This document shows, piece by piece, positions 51,922-60,142 of a stretch of DNA of 64,000 bases (positions are counted from its first letter, which is position 1; each line of letters begins with the position of its first letter). This DNA comes from Holtiella tumoricola (GTDB lineage: Bacteria; Bacillota; Clostridia; Lachnospirales; Cellulosilyticaceae). Location of the stretch: contig NZ_JAQIFT010000016.1 in NCBI RefSeq assembly GCF_027857615.1, positions 62,001 to 126,000 on the forward strand, in the 5' to 3' direction. The notes below the pieces were generated by a model. That model saw nothing but the letters and a program-made list of their open reading frames with translations. It was not told the DNA's origin and did no database searches. The position numbers were made by a program, and so were the translations under genes.

Positions 51922-53865
51922 TTAAACAAATAATGCATTAAAATCTAATTCAAATGGGAGTTCCTGTGGAACCTCTTCTAAAGCTTGAATCCTATCCCAT
52001 ACTACAGCCGCAAAAAGTTCCCCTTCTCTGATGTCATCAACCTCTATATAACTGTTTTTATAAATAAGTCTTCTTGCCTTATTGACGTTTTTACACTGCG
52101 CATAAGCATAAGCTCTATATAGACTAATACGTGTATTGTGCTTAACTTCTTCTGGTAAGTATTCACTCACTTCTATAAGTTCTGTATAGGCTTCATTTTG
52201 CACTAACAGTGACATGCAACTTTTTACTAAGCCTATATCATCTTGACGTCTTAATATAGCTTTCAAACTATATGTTACCGTTTGTGCTTGGTCTCCTTTT
52301 AGGTTCCAAGCTACAGCTAATGCATGACTATTAAAAGCATTTGCTTCTAACCTTAAAGATTCTTTAAAACAATCGATTGCTTCATCTATTTTTTGTCTCA
52401 CTAAATGATTAAGTCCTAAATGATACCAAGCATATCCATTTAATAAATCTTTATTTTGTACTACATCTTGCAATAACTCATAGTAGGTATCATCAATCAT
52501 GTAGCTACCTGGTACTTCAGGCCAAGCCCCTATAGTCCCCTCTTTTAAGAGTTTAATCCATTGATTGTCCACAGGTATATGACCAAAGTCTAGATGACTA
52601 CTTAATGGTGTTAGTCCCTTAGATTCTCTTCGTCTATTTTCCACTGCACCAAAGATTCCACCTTCTTTGATGACTTGTGCTGGCTTTAGCGCTATACTTT
52701 CTCTTGTTTCTGATAGACACTTTTCTAGCATTTCAGCAGGCAATCTGCTTTCTAACTCCCTTGTTACCAGTTCTCTTAATTGATACCAGTCACCTTGTAC
52801 AGCCTCTTTATCCACTTGCATAGGGCCATACGCTTCTATCCATTCCCATTCACTTTCTTCTGGCATAGGTAAGCAACCATATTGAGTCTTTGCTAAGCCT
52901 GCTTGAATTTCTATATACGGACCTGCTTGCTCATTGAGATACTGTTGCCATCTCTGGCTTCCTCTTGTTTGCCCCCACACAAATAGCTTACGTCCTTCTA
53001 ATCTACTTGTCGACGTTTGGATTAATCCATATCCTTCTTCATTTAAGTATGTAATATATTTTCGTTTGTTTTCATCAATATCAAAGAAATAATCTACAGA
53101 AATAGGAATTTCCTTTGGATTAGTAATATCTATACCATTTACCTTGGGCACTTCTACTTTGTAAACTACATTATCTGCATTAGTATAGGCTGATTCTGCC
53201 TCTACAACAAGTCTTCCTTTTTCTTGTTCATTTACAGCAATATTACTCCACCAATACATTGGTACAACTTCTTTATTAGGATTTACAATACGCATACGGC
53301 ACATGAGATATCTAGAATCTTCAGGTAGGAAGAAGTCCATTTGATAAGTTACCTTACGAATACGTTCATATTCATACATACGAAGTACCGGCATACCATC
53401 CACTTCTAATTGACCCACAAAAAGTTGTTCACACGTAAAAGGTGAGTGACCAATAACACCTATATTCCACTCAACCCCTCCACTTACCCATGCATTACGT
53501 ACAGCTAAATTACTTGGTCTAATGACATCATTCACATACAACAATTCTTTTTTAGCTACTTTATCATAAAGAGACCACAATCTGCCTCCTAGACTCGGTA
53601 TAAAAAGTGCACATATAAAATCATTTTCTAACTTTACAACCTCTACTTCTGTTTCTTGCAATTGCCTTGTATACACATTTTGCTCTGTATAAGGGTAAAT
53701 GGTCGCCACCTTTCCATAACCTATATTCGCCTTGTCATCTGGTGCTAATTGACTTTCTAATGAATTTTGCAAAATACTGATTCCAGAAATAAAAGGTACT
53801 GTTGCCCCTTCATTCCACTTACTTACTCTCATCCATTGTTTCTCAAAAGTTATTGTTGTTTGCAT
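51922..53865 (-). CDS. DUF5107 domain protein with TPR-like C-terminus
   Basis: 647 residues. The N-terminal 320 residues match the DUF5107 domain as I know it: VVKLENDFICALFIPSLGGRLWSLYDK, GGVEWNIGVIGHSPFTC and MYWWSNIAVNE, a galactose-mutarotase-like beta-sandwich. The C-terminal 250 residues contain tetratricopeptide-like helices (YAWYHLGLNHLVRQKIDEAI, FNSHALAVAWNLKGD). Many relatives are about 1,000 residues or more with longer TPR arrays, so this is a short form. The fold points to carbohydrate binding or epimerisation in the cytoplasm (no signal peptide). AAGGAG precedes ATG 53865. Confidence 0.82.
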   Translation of the reverse strand: MQTTITFEKQWMRVSKWNEGATVPFISGISILQNSLESQLAPDDKANIGYGKVATIYPYTEQNVYTRQLQETEVEVVKLENDFICALFIPSLGGRLWSLYDKVAKKELLYVNDVIRPSNLAVRNAWVSGGVEWNIGVIGHSPFTCEQLFVGQLEVDGMPVLRMYEYERIRKVTYQMDFFLPEDSRYLMCRMRIVNPNKEVVPMYWWSNIAVNEQEKGRLVVEAESAYTNADNVVYKVEVPKVNGIDITNPKEIPISVDYFFDIDENKRKYITYLNEEGYGLIQTSTSRLEGRKLFVWGQTRGSQRWQQYLNEQAGPYIEIQAGLAKTQYGCLPMPEESEWEWIEAYGPMQVDKEAVQGDWYQLRELVTRELESRLPAEMLEKCLSETRESIALKPAQVIKEGGIFGAVENRRRESKGLTPLSSHLDFGHIPVDNQWIKLLKEGTIGAWPEVPGSYMIDDTYYELLQDVVQNKDLLNGYAWYHLGLNHLVRQKIDEAIDCFKESLRLEANAFNSHALAVAWNLKGDQAQTVTYSLKAILRRQDDIGLVKSCMSLLVQNEAYTELIEVSEYLPEEVKHNTRISLYRAYAYAQCKNVNKARRLIYKNSYIEVDDIREGELFAAVVWDRIQALEEVPQELPFELDFNALFV

Positions 53866-53957
53866 AGTTTTCTCCTTGTAAATGATTAAAGGCTACTCTA
53901 TTTTATTATAAAGTAGCGCCTTCATTATACCTATGCATTATTTTTACTTTGTTATGT

Positions 53958-53996
53958 ATTTTTTATATTCTTTTTATTTATTTTTTATATTCTTTT
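53958..53996. repeat. 22-bp period tandem duplication in AT-rich gap
   Basis: Two exact copies of ATTTTTTATATTCTTTT start at 53958 and 53980, between the DUF5107 gene and the hemerythrin stop. Probably replication slippage in a poly-A/T tract. Confidence 0.7.
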
Positions 53997-54001
53997 ATAT
54001 T

Positions 54002-54418
54002 TTAGTTTTTTGTTAGTTTATGGGTATATGTTCTTAATTTAGTATCTTCAAGAAGCATATGTTGCATAATCCAAAGCTCTATATAGCTTTTTAGCTCATT
54101 GATAATAGGCAAAGGCTCTTTTTCTAATTGAATATAGTTAATTTTATTAATTTCTTCTTTAAAAGCTATATGCTGTTTTCTATGATTATCTAGCTCTAAA
54201 AACTCTGTAACTTCCATAATTTTTTCCTCTTCATAAAAATGATATGTTGAATAATCACGTACTTCACATATCAATTTAACAAAATCATTATACTCATACT
54301 GAGAACACTTCGTCAAAACCATTTGTTCTAAGTCCCTAAGCATTCTAAAAAGTTCTTTATGTTGTGCATCTATCGTTTCAATCCCTATTTCAAAGGCATT
54401 ATTCCAAGTTGAAACCAT
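54002..54418 (-). CDS. bacteriohemerythrin
   Basis: 138 residues with the complete diiron ligand pattern: His20 in IDAQHKELF, HFYEEE (His-x3-Glu), HRKQH (His-x3-His) and MQHMLLEDTKL (His and Asp). The opening WNNAFEIGIETID is typical. It binds O2 reversibly at a non-haem diiron centre in the cytoplasm and, in anaerobes, is thought to sense, store or scavenge oxygen. GGGAGG precedes ATG 54418 by seven bases. It is a single gene between an AT-rich gap and a terminator. Confidence 0.94.
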   Translation of the reverse strand: MVSTWNNAFEIGIETIDAQHKELFRMLRDLEQMVLTKCSQYEYNDFVKLICEVRDYSTYHFYEEEKIMEVTEFLELDNHRKQHIAFKEEINKINYIQLEKEPLPIINELKSYIELWIMQHMLLEDTKLRTYTHKLTKN

Positions 54419-54482
54419 TTTAGTCCTCCCTCATTATGTCGTCCTTCTATTATATAACAAATTTTCCCATTATCAAGAACAT

Positions 54483-54519
54483 AAAAAAGAAAGTTAAAGT
54501 TATTTTCTCTTTAACCTTC
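54483..54519 (-). terminator. intrinsic terminator of the DUF2804 gene
   Basis: Stem AAGGTTAAAG / CTTTAACTT with a TTTTTT run on the minus strand, shortly after the stop at 54537. Confidence 0.8.
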
Positions 54520-54536
54520 TCTTGATTACTCCCCAT

Positions 54537-55559
54537 TTACCACTTATTGCGTACACTTTCAGCAAATCCTAATAAGTCTCTTACCTTTATTTCTGTCCCA
54601 TCATCTAAAATCACTTTCCCTGTATATTTCCCAAATACTTGCTGTTGATCACTTAGGATAATACCATAAGAATGATAATCTTTACGATTGACAATTGGTT
54701 TAAATTCCATTTCGAATCTGCCATCACTTGAATGAAACTTCCATAGTATTCCGACTTCATCTTGTTTTGGGACGATTGCTTTAACAGCTTCTAACTTATA
54801 CTGCAAACCTTTATAAAAAAAGCAGTTTTCACTGGTTCCATTTGTATCTCCAAAACTACATCCTATATTAAAGCCTATTTCTTCATTGTCTACTGTTCCC
54901 ATTGCAGCACCCCAGTACCAATGACTTTTGTAAGGCCATACACCTCTTCCCCAATCCAAGAGTGCTCTCGCATTATTTTGCCTAAAGGTTAAAAACTGCT
55001 TTCCTGCTTTTACATAACCTCTTGCACACATACCTATTATTTTTTGATTATAATAAAAAGCTTTTTTATCCTCTTTAAAAGGTGTAACCGTTACAATACT
55101 CTCTTTAGGCTCATCACTTAATATAAATTCACATTCGAAAGGCTTATCTTTCTCAAACTCTTTCATGTAACATCTCAGACGTCTTTCTTTTTTATGAGTA
55201 TAAACATGTACTTCCACCTGATGATCTACATAACGTATATCTCCTGTCTTAGATGTATGAGGTAACTTTAACTTCCCAAAAGTAAAAGGAATCATATGTG
55301 TCTTCGTCTTATAAGTCTTGTTTTTAAAATCTAATAGAGAAATACTCACAAGACCCATGTAGCTATTATCTGCAATGGTTAATGCTACGCCATAATGAGA
55401 TGTTGTAATTAAGTAATAATCCCATTCCTTAATCCTCCACTTTGAAGCCTGAATATCTTCTCTATCATACTCTAATATAAGTGAAGTGCTGTATCCTCTA
55501 TCACATAATTCTCCCTTAGTATTTAAAAGTTTTCCTTTTGTTGTAAGCTGTTGTTGCAT
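54537..55559 (-). CDS. DUF2804 domain protein
   Basis: 340 residues with the architecture of the DUF2804 family: an N-terminal LTTKGKLLNTKGELCDRGYST segment, SKWRIKEWDYYLIT, and the C-terminal DWGRGVWPYKSHWYWGAAMG and IGFNIGCSFGDTNGTSEN signatures rich in Trp and Gly. The family belongs to the lipocalin-like AttH/CrtC fold group, but its function is not established. No signal peptide. GAGGGTGAGG precedes ATG 55559. It is a single leftward gene divergent from the NAGPA-type glycosidase. Confidence 0.85.
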   Translation of the reverse strand: MQQQLTTKGKLLNTKGELCDRGYSTSLILEYDREDIQASKWRIKEWDYYLITTSHYGVALTIADNSYMGLVSISLLDFKNKTYKTKTHMIPFTFGKLKLPHTSKTGDIRYVDHQVEVHVYTHKKERRLRCYMKEFEKDKPFECEFILSDEPKESIVTVTPFKEDKKAFYYNQKIIGMCARGYVKAGKQFLTFRQNNARALLDWGRGVWPYKSHWYWGAAMGTVDNEEIGFNIGCSFGDTNGTSENCFFYKGLQYKLEAVKAIVPKQDEVGILWKFHSSDGRFEMEFKPIVNRKDYHSYGIILSDQQQVFGKYTGKVILDDGTEIKVRDLLGFAESVRNKW

Positions 55560-55706
55560 AACCTCACCCTCTTTACCCTATATCATCTCCTCACTAATAG
55601 TTTATGCATATGAAAATTGTAATACGCCTGTTACCAAGTATTCATTTTTTTGTGATATGATAATAAACATATAATATCAAAACACTAGTAAAAAGGAGAT
55701 TCAAAT

Positions 55707-56738
55707 ATGCCTAAGCGCCTTTTTAAAATATTTATTAAGTCTGCATGTATTACTTTAGGAGGACTATTTTTAACTGGAATTGCAAGCTTTTACATTTTAA
55801 TTATGTCTGGTTGGGTACGCCCTACACAAGATTTATGGGTAACAACGGCTATGACAACTTTAAATCATAAATGGCTTGCAACAGCTTTTATTAAACAAGA
55901 TAAAATAGATGAAATTATGAAACGTAATGAAGTGGATGACTCCGGTTATCAAACCTCTACTGATCTTGTAGAAATTCCAAAGCAAGAAGATTCCTCAAAT
56001 GAAGATATCCCTCTAGAAGATACATATCTTGCTCAAGGTTATAAAGAACTTGAAGAAGGGATTTATCTTAAAGATGTATCAGGTAGTACTTGGAAAGGTA
56101 AATTAATGCTCATCAGTGACCCTTCTCGTGTCACACTTGCACAAACACGCTATCAATATGAACGTGGCGATCTGGTCAAAACAATGGTTGCTACCCATGA
56201 AGCACGAGCAGGTATTAATGCAGGTGGTTTTGTTGATGGCCCCAACTATGATTCAAACGGCGGAACACCTGCTGGGCTCCTCATCGTAGATAATCAACTT
56301 ATTCAATCTAACGGAAATATGAAACATAGTGTGATTGGCTTTAATCAAGATAATGTTTTAGTCCTTGGCAAAATGACGAAACAAGAAGCCTTAGATGCTA
56401 ACTTACGTGATGCCGTAGATTTCAAACCCTTCCTTATTGTAAACGGGGAAACCACAATCAAAGAAGGTACAGGAGGTTGGGGTATTGCTCCACGTACAGC
56501 CATTGGTCAACGCCCTACAGGTGAAGTACTCTTCCTTTGTATCGACGGTAGACAGCCAGGCTATAGTATCGGTGTAGACTTAGATGTTCTCCAAAATACC
56601 TTGCTTGCAGAAGGTTGCATTAATGCAGCTATGTTAGATGGTGGTAGCTCAACTGTTATGTACTATGACAACGACTATGTAAACAAACCAAGTTTAGGAC
56701 ACGAACGTTATATCAACAACGCATGGATTATTAAATAA
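55707..56738 (+). CDS. phosphodiester glycosidase (NAGPA/DUF2233) family exoprotein
   Basis: 343 residues. One N-terminal helix (residues 12-36) anchors or exports the protein; a charged linker follows. The NAGPA domain is complete: AGINAGGFVDGPNYDSNGGTPAGLLI, WGIAPRTAIGQRPTGEVLFLCIDGR and the C-terminal AAMLDGGSSTVMYYD. Bacterial relatives act on glycan phosphodiesters at the cell surface, including wall teichoic acids and exopolysaccharides. AAAAGGAG lies nine bases before the ATG. The gene is followed by a terminator that also faces the putative structured RNA. Confidence 0.92.
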   Translation: MPKRLFKIFIKSACITLGGLFLTGIASFYILIMSGWVRPTQDLWVTTAMTTLNHKWLATAFIKQDKIDEIMKRNEVDDSGYQTSTDLVEIPKQEDSSNEDIPLEDTYLAQGYKELEEGIYLKDVSGSTWKGKLMLISDPSRVTLAQTRYQYERGDLVKTMVATHEARAGINAGGFVDGPNYDSNGGTPAGLLIVDNQLIQSNGNMKHSVIGFNQDNVLVLGKMTKQEALDANLRDAVDFKPFLIVNGETTIKEGTGGWGIAPRTAIGQRPTGEVLFLCIDGRQPGYSIGVDLDVLQNTLLAEGCINAAMLDGGSSTVMYYDNDYVNKPSLGHERYINNAWIIK

Positions 56739-56741
56739 CAA

Positions 56742-56779
56742 AAAAGATGTGTACGGCAGTAAATGCCTACACATCTTTT
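56742..56779. terminator. terminator serving both strands
   Basis: Stem AAAAGATGTGTA(C)GGCA / TGCCTACACATCTTTT with T runs on both strands. On the plus strand it ends the glycosidase transcript; on the minus strand (T run TTTTTTGTTATTT) it would end a transcript of the structured element at 56861-57572. Confidence 0.85.
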
Positions 56780-56842
56780 CTATTTAGTCTAGTAAAAAGC
56801 CTCTGATATCCTAATTTTTTGGGAAGTAATACTCTCTAGTAG

Positions 56843-56860
56843 CTTATAAAATAAATATTT
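56843..56860. repeat. left arm of an 18-bp perfect inverted repeat
   Basis: CTTATAAAATAAATATTT; its exact reverse complement lies at 57573-57590. The arms frame the gene-free structured element. Confidence 0.85.
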
Positions 56861-57572
56861 GGTTAAGTGTGAGGACATGTAGGCAAGTTTATTGTATTCC
56901 AACTTCTAGTCCTCGACTTTTAAGAGAGGCTAAGTTCATTCCATCAAACTAACGGTCAAAACTCAGAAAAGAAGTTCACTTTTCTTCAGACATTTCCCTA
57001 AAACCAGTTTGATTCCATTCTCTAAGCCTCTCTAAAAAGTCTGTGGAGAAAGTTTCCATACAATAACTCACCTTACTGCCCATCACATCATAACCCTTCC
57101 GGTAGAAAGATAGCAAAACTACATGACCCATTTTCTAAACATCCTTCATATGAAAGTGCCTAATCATTTCCGAGTTTAGATCAAAAGTACTATCAATTCT
57201 ACAAAGCGTGTCTTACTTAATCCAGTAGCAAAAGGCATTGATACCTGCAAGGTTTTGCCTTCCGAAGAAGAAACATTTACTCCGATCTCTTCACCACGGG
57301 GTGTCACTGGAAGTGAAAACTTACCTTCGTGAGTAGAAAAGGGCGGTAATACGTGGGTAACCTCACTGGAGCTTTTTTCGAGGATGGACTTAGAATGTGT
57401 TAGCGATTATAAAGGAAGGATTTTGTGCGAGTGTTTGAGCGCTAGCGAGTTTTCGCACATTCTGACTGAATAAGAGCTTACACCTTCTTAGTCCATTTGA
57501 GCAAAAGCGAAAGGGAGAGCACCCACGTAGTGCCGACCGGGCTCCTCACATAGTAAAAGTTTTCACTGCATA
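56861..57572 (-). ncRNA. candidate large structured non-coding RNA (family not identified)
   Basis: About 710 bases without a usable reading frame on either strand and visibly richer in G+C than the other gaps. Self-complementary segments seen directly: 57543-57550 with 56868-56875 (8 bp, closing the element); 57521-57529 with 57350-57358 (9 bp); 57485-57496 with 57384-57395 (11 of 12); 57424-57430 with 57453-57459 (7 bp hairpin); 56915-56934 with 57022-57041 and 56943-56949 with 57007-57013 (long arm); 56965-56971 with 56979-56985. A C(UUCG)G loop (57259-57270) and a GGAA tetraloop (57093-57103) form only on the minus strand. A palindrome CGCTAGCG sits in one hairpin loop. Size and layout resemble the OLE, ROOL and GOLLD class, but I cannot match a family. 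A mobile-element remnant is the main alternative. Confidence 0.6.
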
Positions 57573-57590
57573 AAATATTTATTTTATAAG
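57573..57590. repeat. right arm of the 18-bp inverted repeat
   Basis: Exact reverse complement of 56843-56860. It overlaps the last codons and stop of the stalk-domain protein gene that ends at 57579. Confidence 0.85.
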
Positions 57591-58520
57591 GCTATAATAC
57601 CCTGTGTCGCCTTCTACACCCGTAATCAGCCAAAAGCCTTTACCATTTTGGTCTACATGTTCCACAAATACTTTTTGCTGAATATGTCCACTTACTTTTC
57701 CTTGAAGCATTTCATCGTATTGAAGTGTATAGACTTTATGCCCTTCATCTACTACTTCTGCTTGTTGGCTGACAAGTTTTCCAAGAGATGGGCTAGAACC
57801 ACCTGTTACCCAACCCGAAAATTGCTCCATCACCTTTTTTTGTAGTGGTTCACTTAATGCACTATACTGCAAAGCACCACTTCTAGTTTGTTGTCCTCTA
57901 CTCCATAAGGTAATAGCTTCTTCAGCTGTCGTTGGTTTGATTAGGCCTTCTAACGTTTTTACCTCTTCCTCAAGCTCACTCTTATCTAAATACTGAACTT
58001 GAAGCTTATCCTTTGATTGAATCTTGATAGAATCCGCTAGAAAAATGGTGTTAAGCCATTCTTCTCCTAAATACAAGGTATTGTCTGCTATTTTATAGTC
58101 ATAAACTGCATAACTCGCACTATAATCTCCATCTTTAAGTTCTAAAGTAATAGGCCTTTGTTCTAATTGTTGTCCATTTCTCCCCTTTAGCGGATAAGGT
58201 GGCAACTCCATATTTCTAAGACGTGGAGGTAAGGGTTCTACATACTCCCTATTAGTTTCTTCTAAACCATTTAGGTAAGACAGATACAAATGTGAGAGCT
58301 TATAATCTACCTCCATAGAAAGGATATGTTCCTTTTTATTCCATGTTATAGACTTTGCTCCTAAGGTCTCTGCTACCTTTCGAATAGGTATGAGATTTTC
58401 TCCCTTTTCACAAATAATAGGTACACTCACTTCTACTTTTTTAGCTTGAATAGTATTAATCGAAGATAACATCAATAACACTGTTCCTACTAAAGCCGTT
58501 TTCTTCAAAGCTTGCTTCAT
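57579..58520 (-). CDS. secreted protein with copper-amine-oxidase-like (stalk) N-terminal domain
   Basis: 313 residues with a signal peptide (LKKTALVGTVLLMLSSINTIQA). Residues 30-85 resemble the copper amine oxidase N-terminal-like domain found in many clostridial envelope proteins: ICEKGENLIPIRKVAETLGAKSITWNKKEHIL. The rest has a helical segment (EEAITLWSRGQQTRSGALQYSALSEPL) and a final beta domain (QQKVFVEHVDQNGKGFWLITGVEGDTG). Its target is unknown. The last four codons and stop lie in the right arm of the inverted repeat that frames the structured element. Confidence 0.72.
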   Translation of the reverse strand: MKQALKKTALVGTVLLMLSSINTIQAKKVEVSVPIICEKGENLIPIRKVAETLGAKSITWNKKEHILSMEVDYKLSHLYLSYLNGLEETNREYVEPLPPRLRNMELPPYPLKGRNGQQLEQRPITLELKDGDYSASYAVYDYKIADNTLYLGEEWLNTIFLADSIKIQSKDKLQVQYLDKSELEEEVKTLEGLIKPTTAEEAITLWSRGQQTRSGALQYSALSEPLQKKVMEQFSGWVTGGSSPSLGKLVSQQAEVVDEGHKVYTLQYDEMLQGKVSGHIQQKVFVEHVDQNGKGFWLITGVEGDTGYYSLIK

Positions 58521-58621
58521 ACTACCACTTCCTTATATGGATTTATTTACTTTGTGCCTCTATGAAATACCTCTGAAATCTATTTTTATTATAACACTCT
58601 ATCTAACTACGAATAATGTTT

Positions 58622-58960
58622 TTATTCACTTAAACCTAATACTTTTAAACCTTTTATAAAATATTGATCTAATGGATTTTTAATAATCATATTACGTACT
58701 TCTATTTCTTGTGGACGCCAACCTTTTAAAAGATTAAACGCTTGCATTGTCTTGCTATATACTTCTTCTGGCGTCCCTTCTTGAGGATTACATCCTAAGT
58801 GAATTACAACTTGTACCCATTTCACAAATTCCATATCCTGCTCATTAAGATACTTACTAAGTGCCTCTTTTGATGCTTTATCTTTCCCTTCTTCACACTG
58901 ACAATAAGCTCTTAATAATTCTAATAATGTCTCACTTTGGTTTTTATATTCTTTAAACAT
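58622..58960 (-). CDS. hypothetical protein, 112 aa
   Basis: A soluble, mostly helical protein (SETLLELLRAYCQCEEGKDKA, then QEIEVRNMIIKNPLDQYFIKG) with no signal peptide or recognised family. GGGAGGG precedes ATG 58960. It starts 13 bases after the VanY-type carboxypeptidase and is followed after about 100 bases by the stalk-domain protein, so the three genes probably form one leftward unit. No function can be given. Confidence 0.65.
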   Translation of the reverse strand: MFKEYKNQSETLLELLRAYCQCEEGKDKASKEALSKYLNEQDMEFVKWVQVVIHLGCNPQEGTPEEVYSKTMQAFNLLKGWRPQEIEVRNMIIKNPLDQYFIKGLKVLGLSE

Positions 58961-58973
58961 ATTCTTTCCCTCC

Positions 58974-59969
58974 CTAGTATTCTATATTTTGAACAAATAG
59001 TTTCTGCCCATTATAATCAACGTCTACTAATCTAAGTCCTAGTATTTCACAGCTCTTTCTAAGAGGTACATAAAGTTTTTCGTTAATCATTAGCGTCTTT
59101 ATTCCTCCCCCATTAAGCCAATTATCACCTGCTACTAAATAATGTCTGCCATAGGTTAAACTACTCATTTGTGTTCTTGATGTATATTCAACAGTACCAC
59201 CTATACGATTGCCTAATTCTCTTAATCCTATATATAACACACCATCTTCATTTATAATAGGTACTTTTTGTATACTTGTTGTCCCATCTAACTCCATATT
59301 CATCTCAGTAATTTCATAACAACAGCGTGTAAGTTCTTCCATTGTTAATCCACTAGTATGTAATTTTGTTGCAAGTTCTTTTCCTACATAGCGTACGTGC
59401 CATGGTTCATATATAATGCCTGTAATATCTGTCTTATTCTTTGGATAACGAATAATATAACCATATTTGTAGCAATTAGCCGCTAGCCACTTACCTTCTT
59501 TTGTGTTACCAAAACTTTCCTGTATTGTTCCTCCACTAAGCCCAGTGATATCCATAGCCAATCCTGTACGGTGCTCAGATTCATTAGGCGGAGCTGACCC
59601 TTTTTGATTAGGACCATAATTTTTAATAGCACGTGTATAAAGCATGTTTTGATAGTCATAGCTTCTATAGCCACTTACTGCAATTAAGGTGACTCCACTT
59701 GCTTTAGCATCTTGAAACATCATTTCAAGTGCATAAGCTGCTTCTCGTTCCATATAATTTTTTTCTATGTTGCCCGGTGTATTAAACCTAACTTTAGGCA
59801 TGACTAAGTCTTTTGGAACATAATCACGACTGACTGGATTTTGCTTATTAACTAATATGTGATACGGGTTATGCCTAGTCGCAAAACTTGGCTCTACAGC
59901 TTGTACATTCATACATAGCTGAGTCGCTAAAAGTCCTATGACCGCTATCCTCCAATATTTCTTTTTCAT
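58974..59969 (-). CDS. VanY/LdcB-type D,D-carboxypeptidase with C-terminal stalk domain
   Basis: 331 residues. A signal peptide (KYWRIAVIGLLATQLCMNVQA) is followed by the M15B peptidase domain: VSGYRSYDYQNMLY, SEHRTGLAMDITG (zinc His and Asp) and EPWHVRYVG (catalytic Glu and zinc His). The last 100 residues form a copper amine oxidase-like stalk domain (GVLYIGLRELGNRIGGTVEYTS and LYVPLRKSCEILGLRLVDVD). It should trim D-Ala or similar residues from peptidoglycan stem peptides outside the membrane. It heads a probable three-gene unit with the 112-residue protein and another stalk-domain protein. Confidence 0.9.
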   Translation of the reverse strand: MKKKYWRIAVIGLLATQLCMNVQAVEPSFATRHNPYHILVNKQNPVSRDYVPKDLVMPKVRFNTPGNIEKNYMEREAAYALEMMFQDAKASGVTLIAVSGYRSYDYQNMLYTRAIKNYGPNQKGSAPPNESEHRTGLAMDITGLSGGTIQESFGNTKEGKWLAANCYKYGYIIRYPKNKTDITGIIYEPWHVRYVGKELATKLHTSGLTMEELTRCCYEITEMNMELDGTTSIQKVPIINEDGVLYIGLRELGNRIGGTVEYTSRTQMSSLTYGRHYLVAGDNWLNGGGIKTLMINEKLYVPLRKSCEILGLRLVDVDYNGQKLFVQNIEY

Positions 59970-60087
59970 TGCTGTCCTCTTGTTCTATATGTATAGTTTA
60001 ATGTCTTTATACTTATAGCTTATTACAAAAAATCTTAAATTTCAACATGACTTCCACTTATATTACACAAAATTAAAATGCTCAGCA

Positions 60088-60125
60088 TAAAAAAAGAACT
60101 GCTACACTTTTAAATGTAACAGCTC
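60088..60125 (-). terminator. intrinsic terminator of the sulfotransferase/PRT unit
   Basis: Stem GAGCTGTTACA / TGTAGCAGTTC on the minus strand (with G-U pairs), followed by seven T residues, about 20 bases after the stop at 60143. Confidence 0.85.
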
Positions 60126-60142
60126 ATTTTATAAGCTAAATT

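Noticed and set aside
56780..57578. Reading the 700-base gap as a pseudogene or decayed transposase
   Set aside because: No stretch of frame on either strand shows recognisable protein similarity, and the ordered complementary segments and tetraloops are not expected from decayed coding sequence. It remains the main alternative.
56780..57578. RNase P RNA, tmRNA or a group II intron in the same gap
   Set aside because: The conserved GAGGAAAGTCC and ACAGAAA motifs of RNase P RNA, the tRNA-like end of tmRNA and the domain V hairpin of group II introns were looked for and not found.
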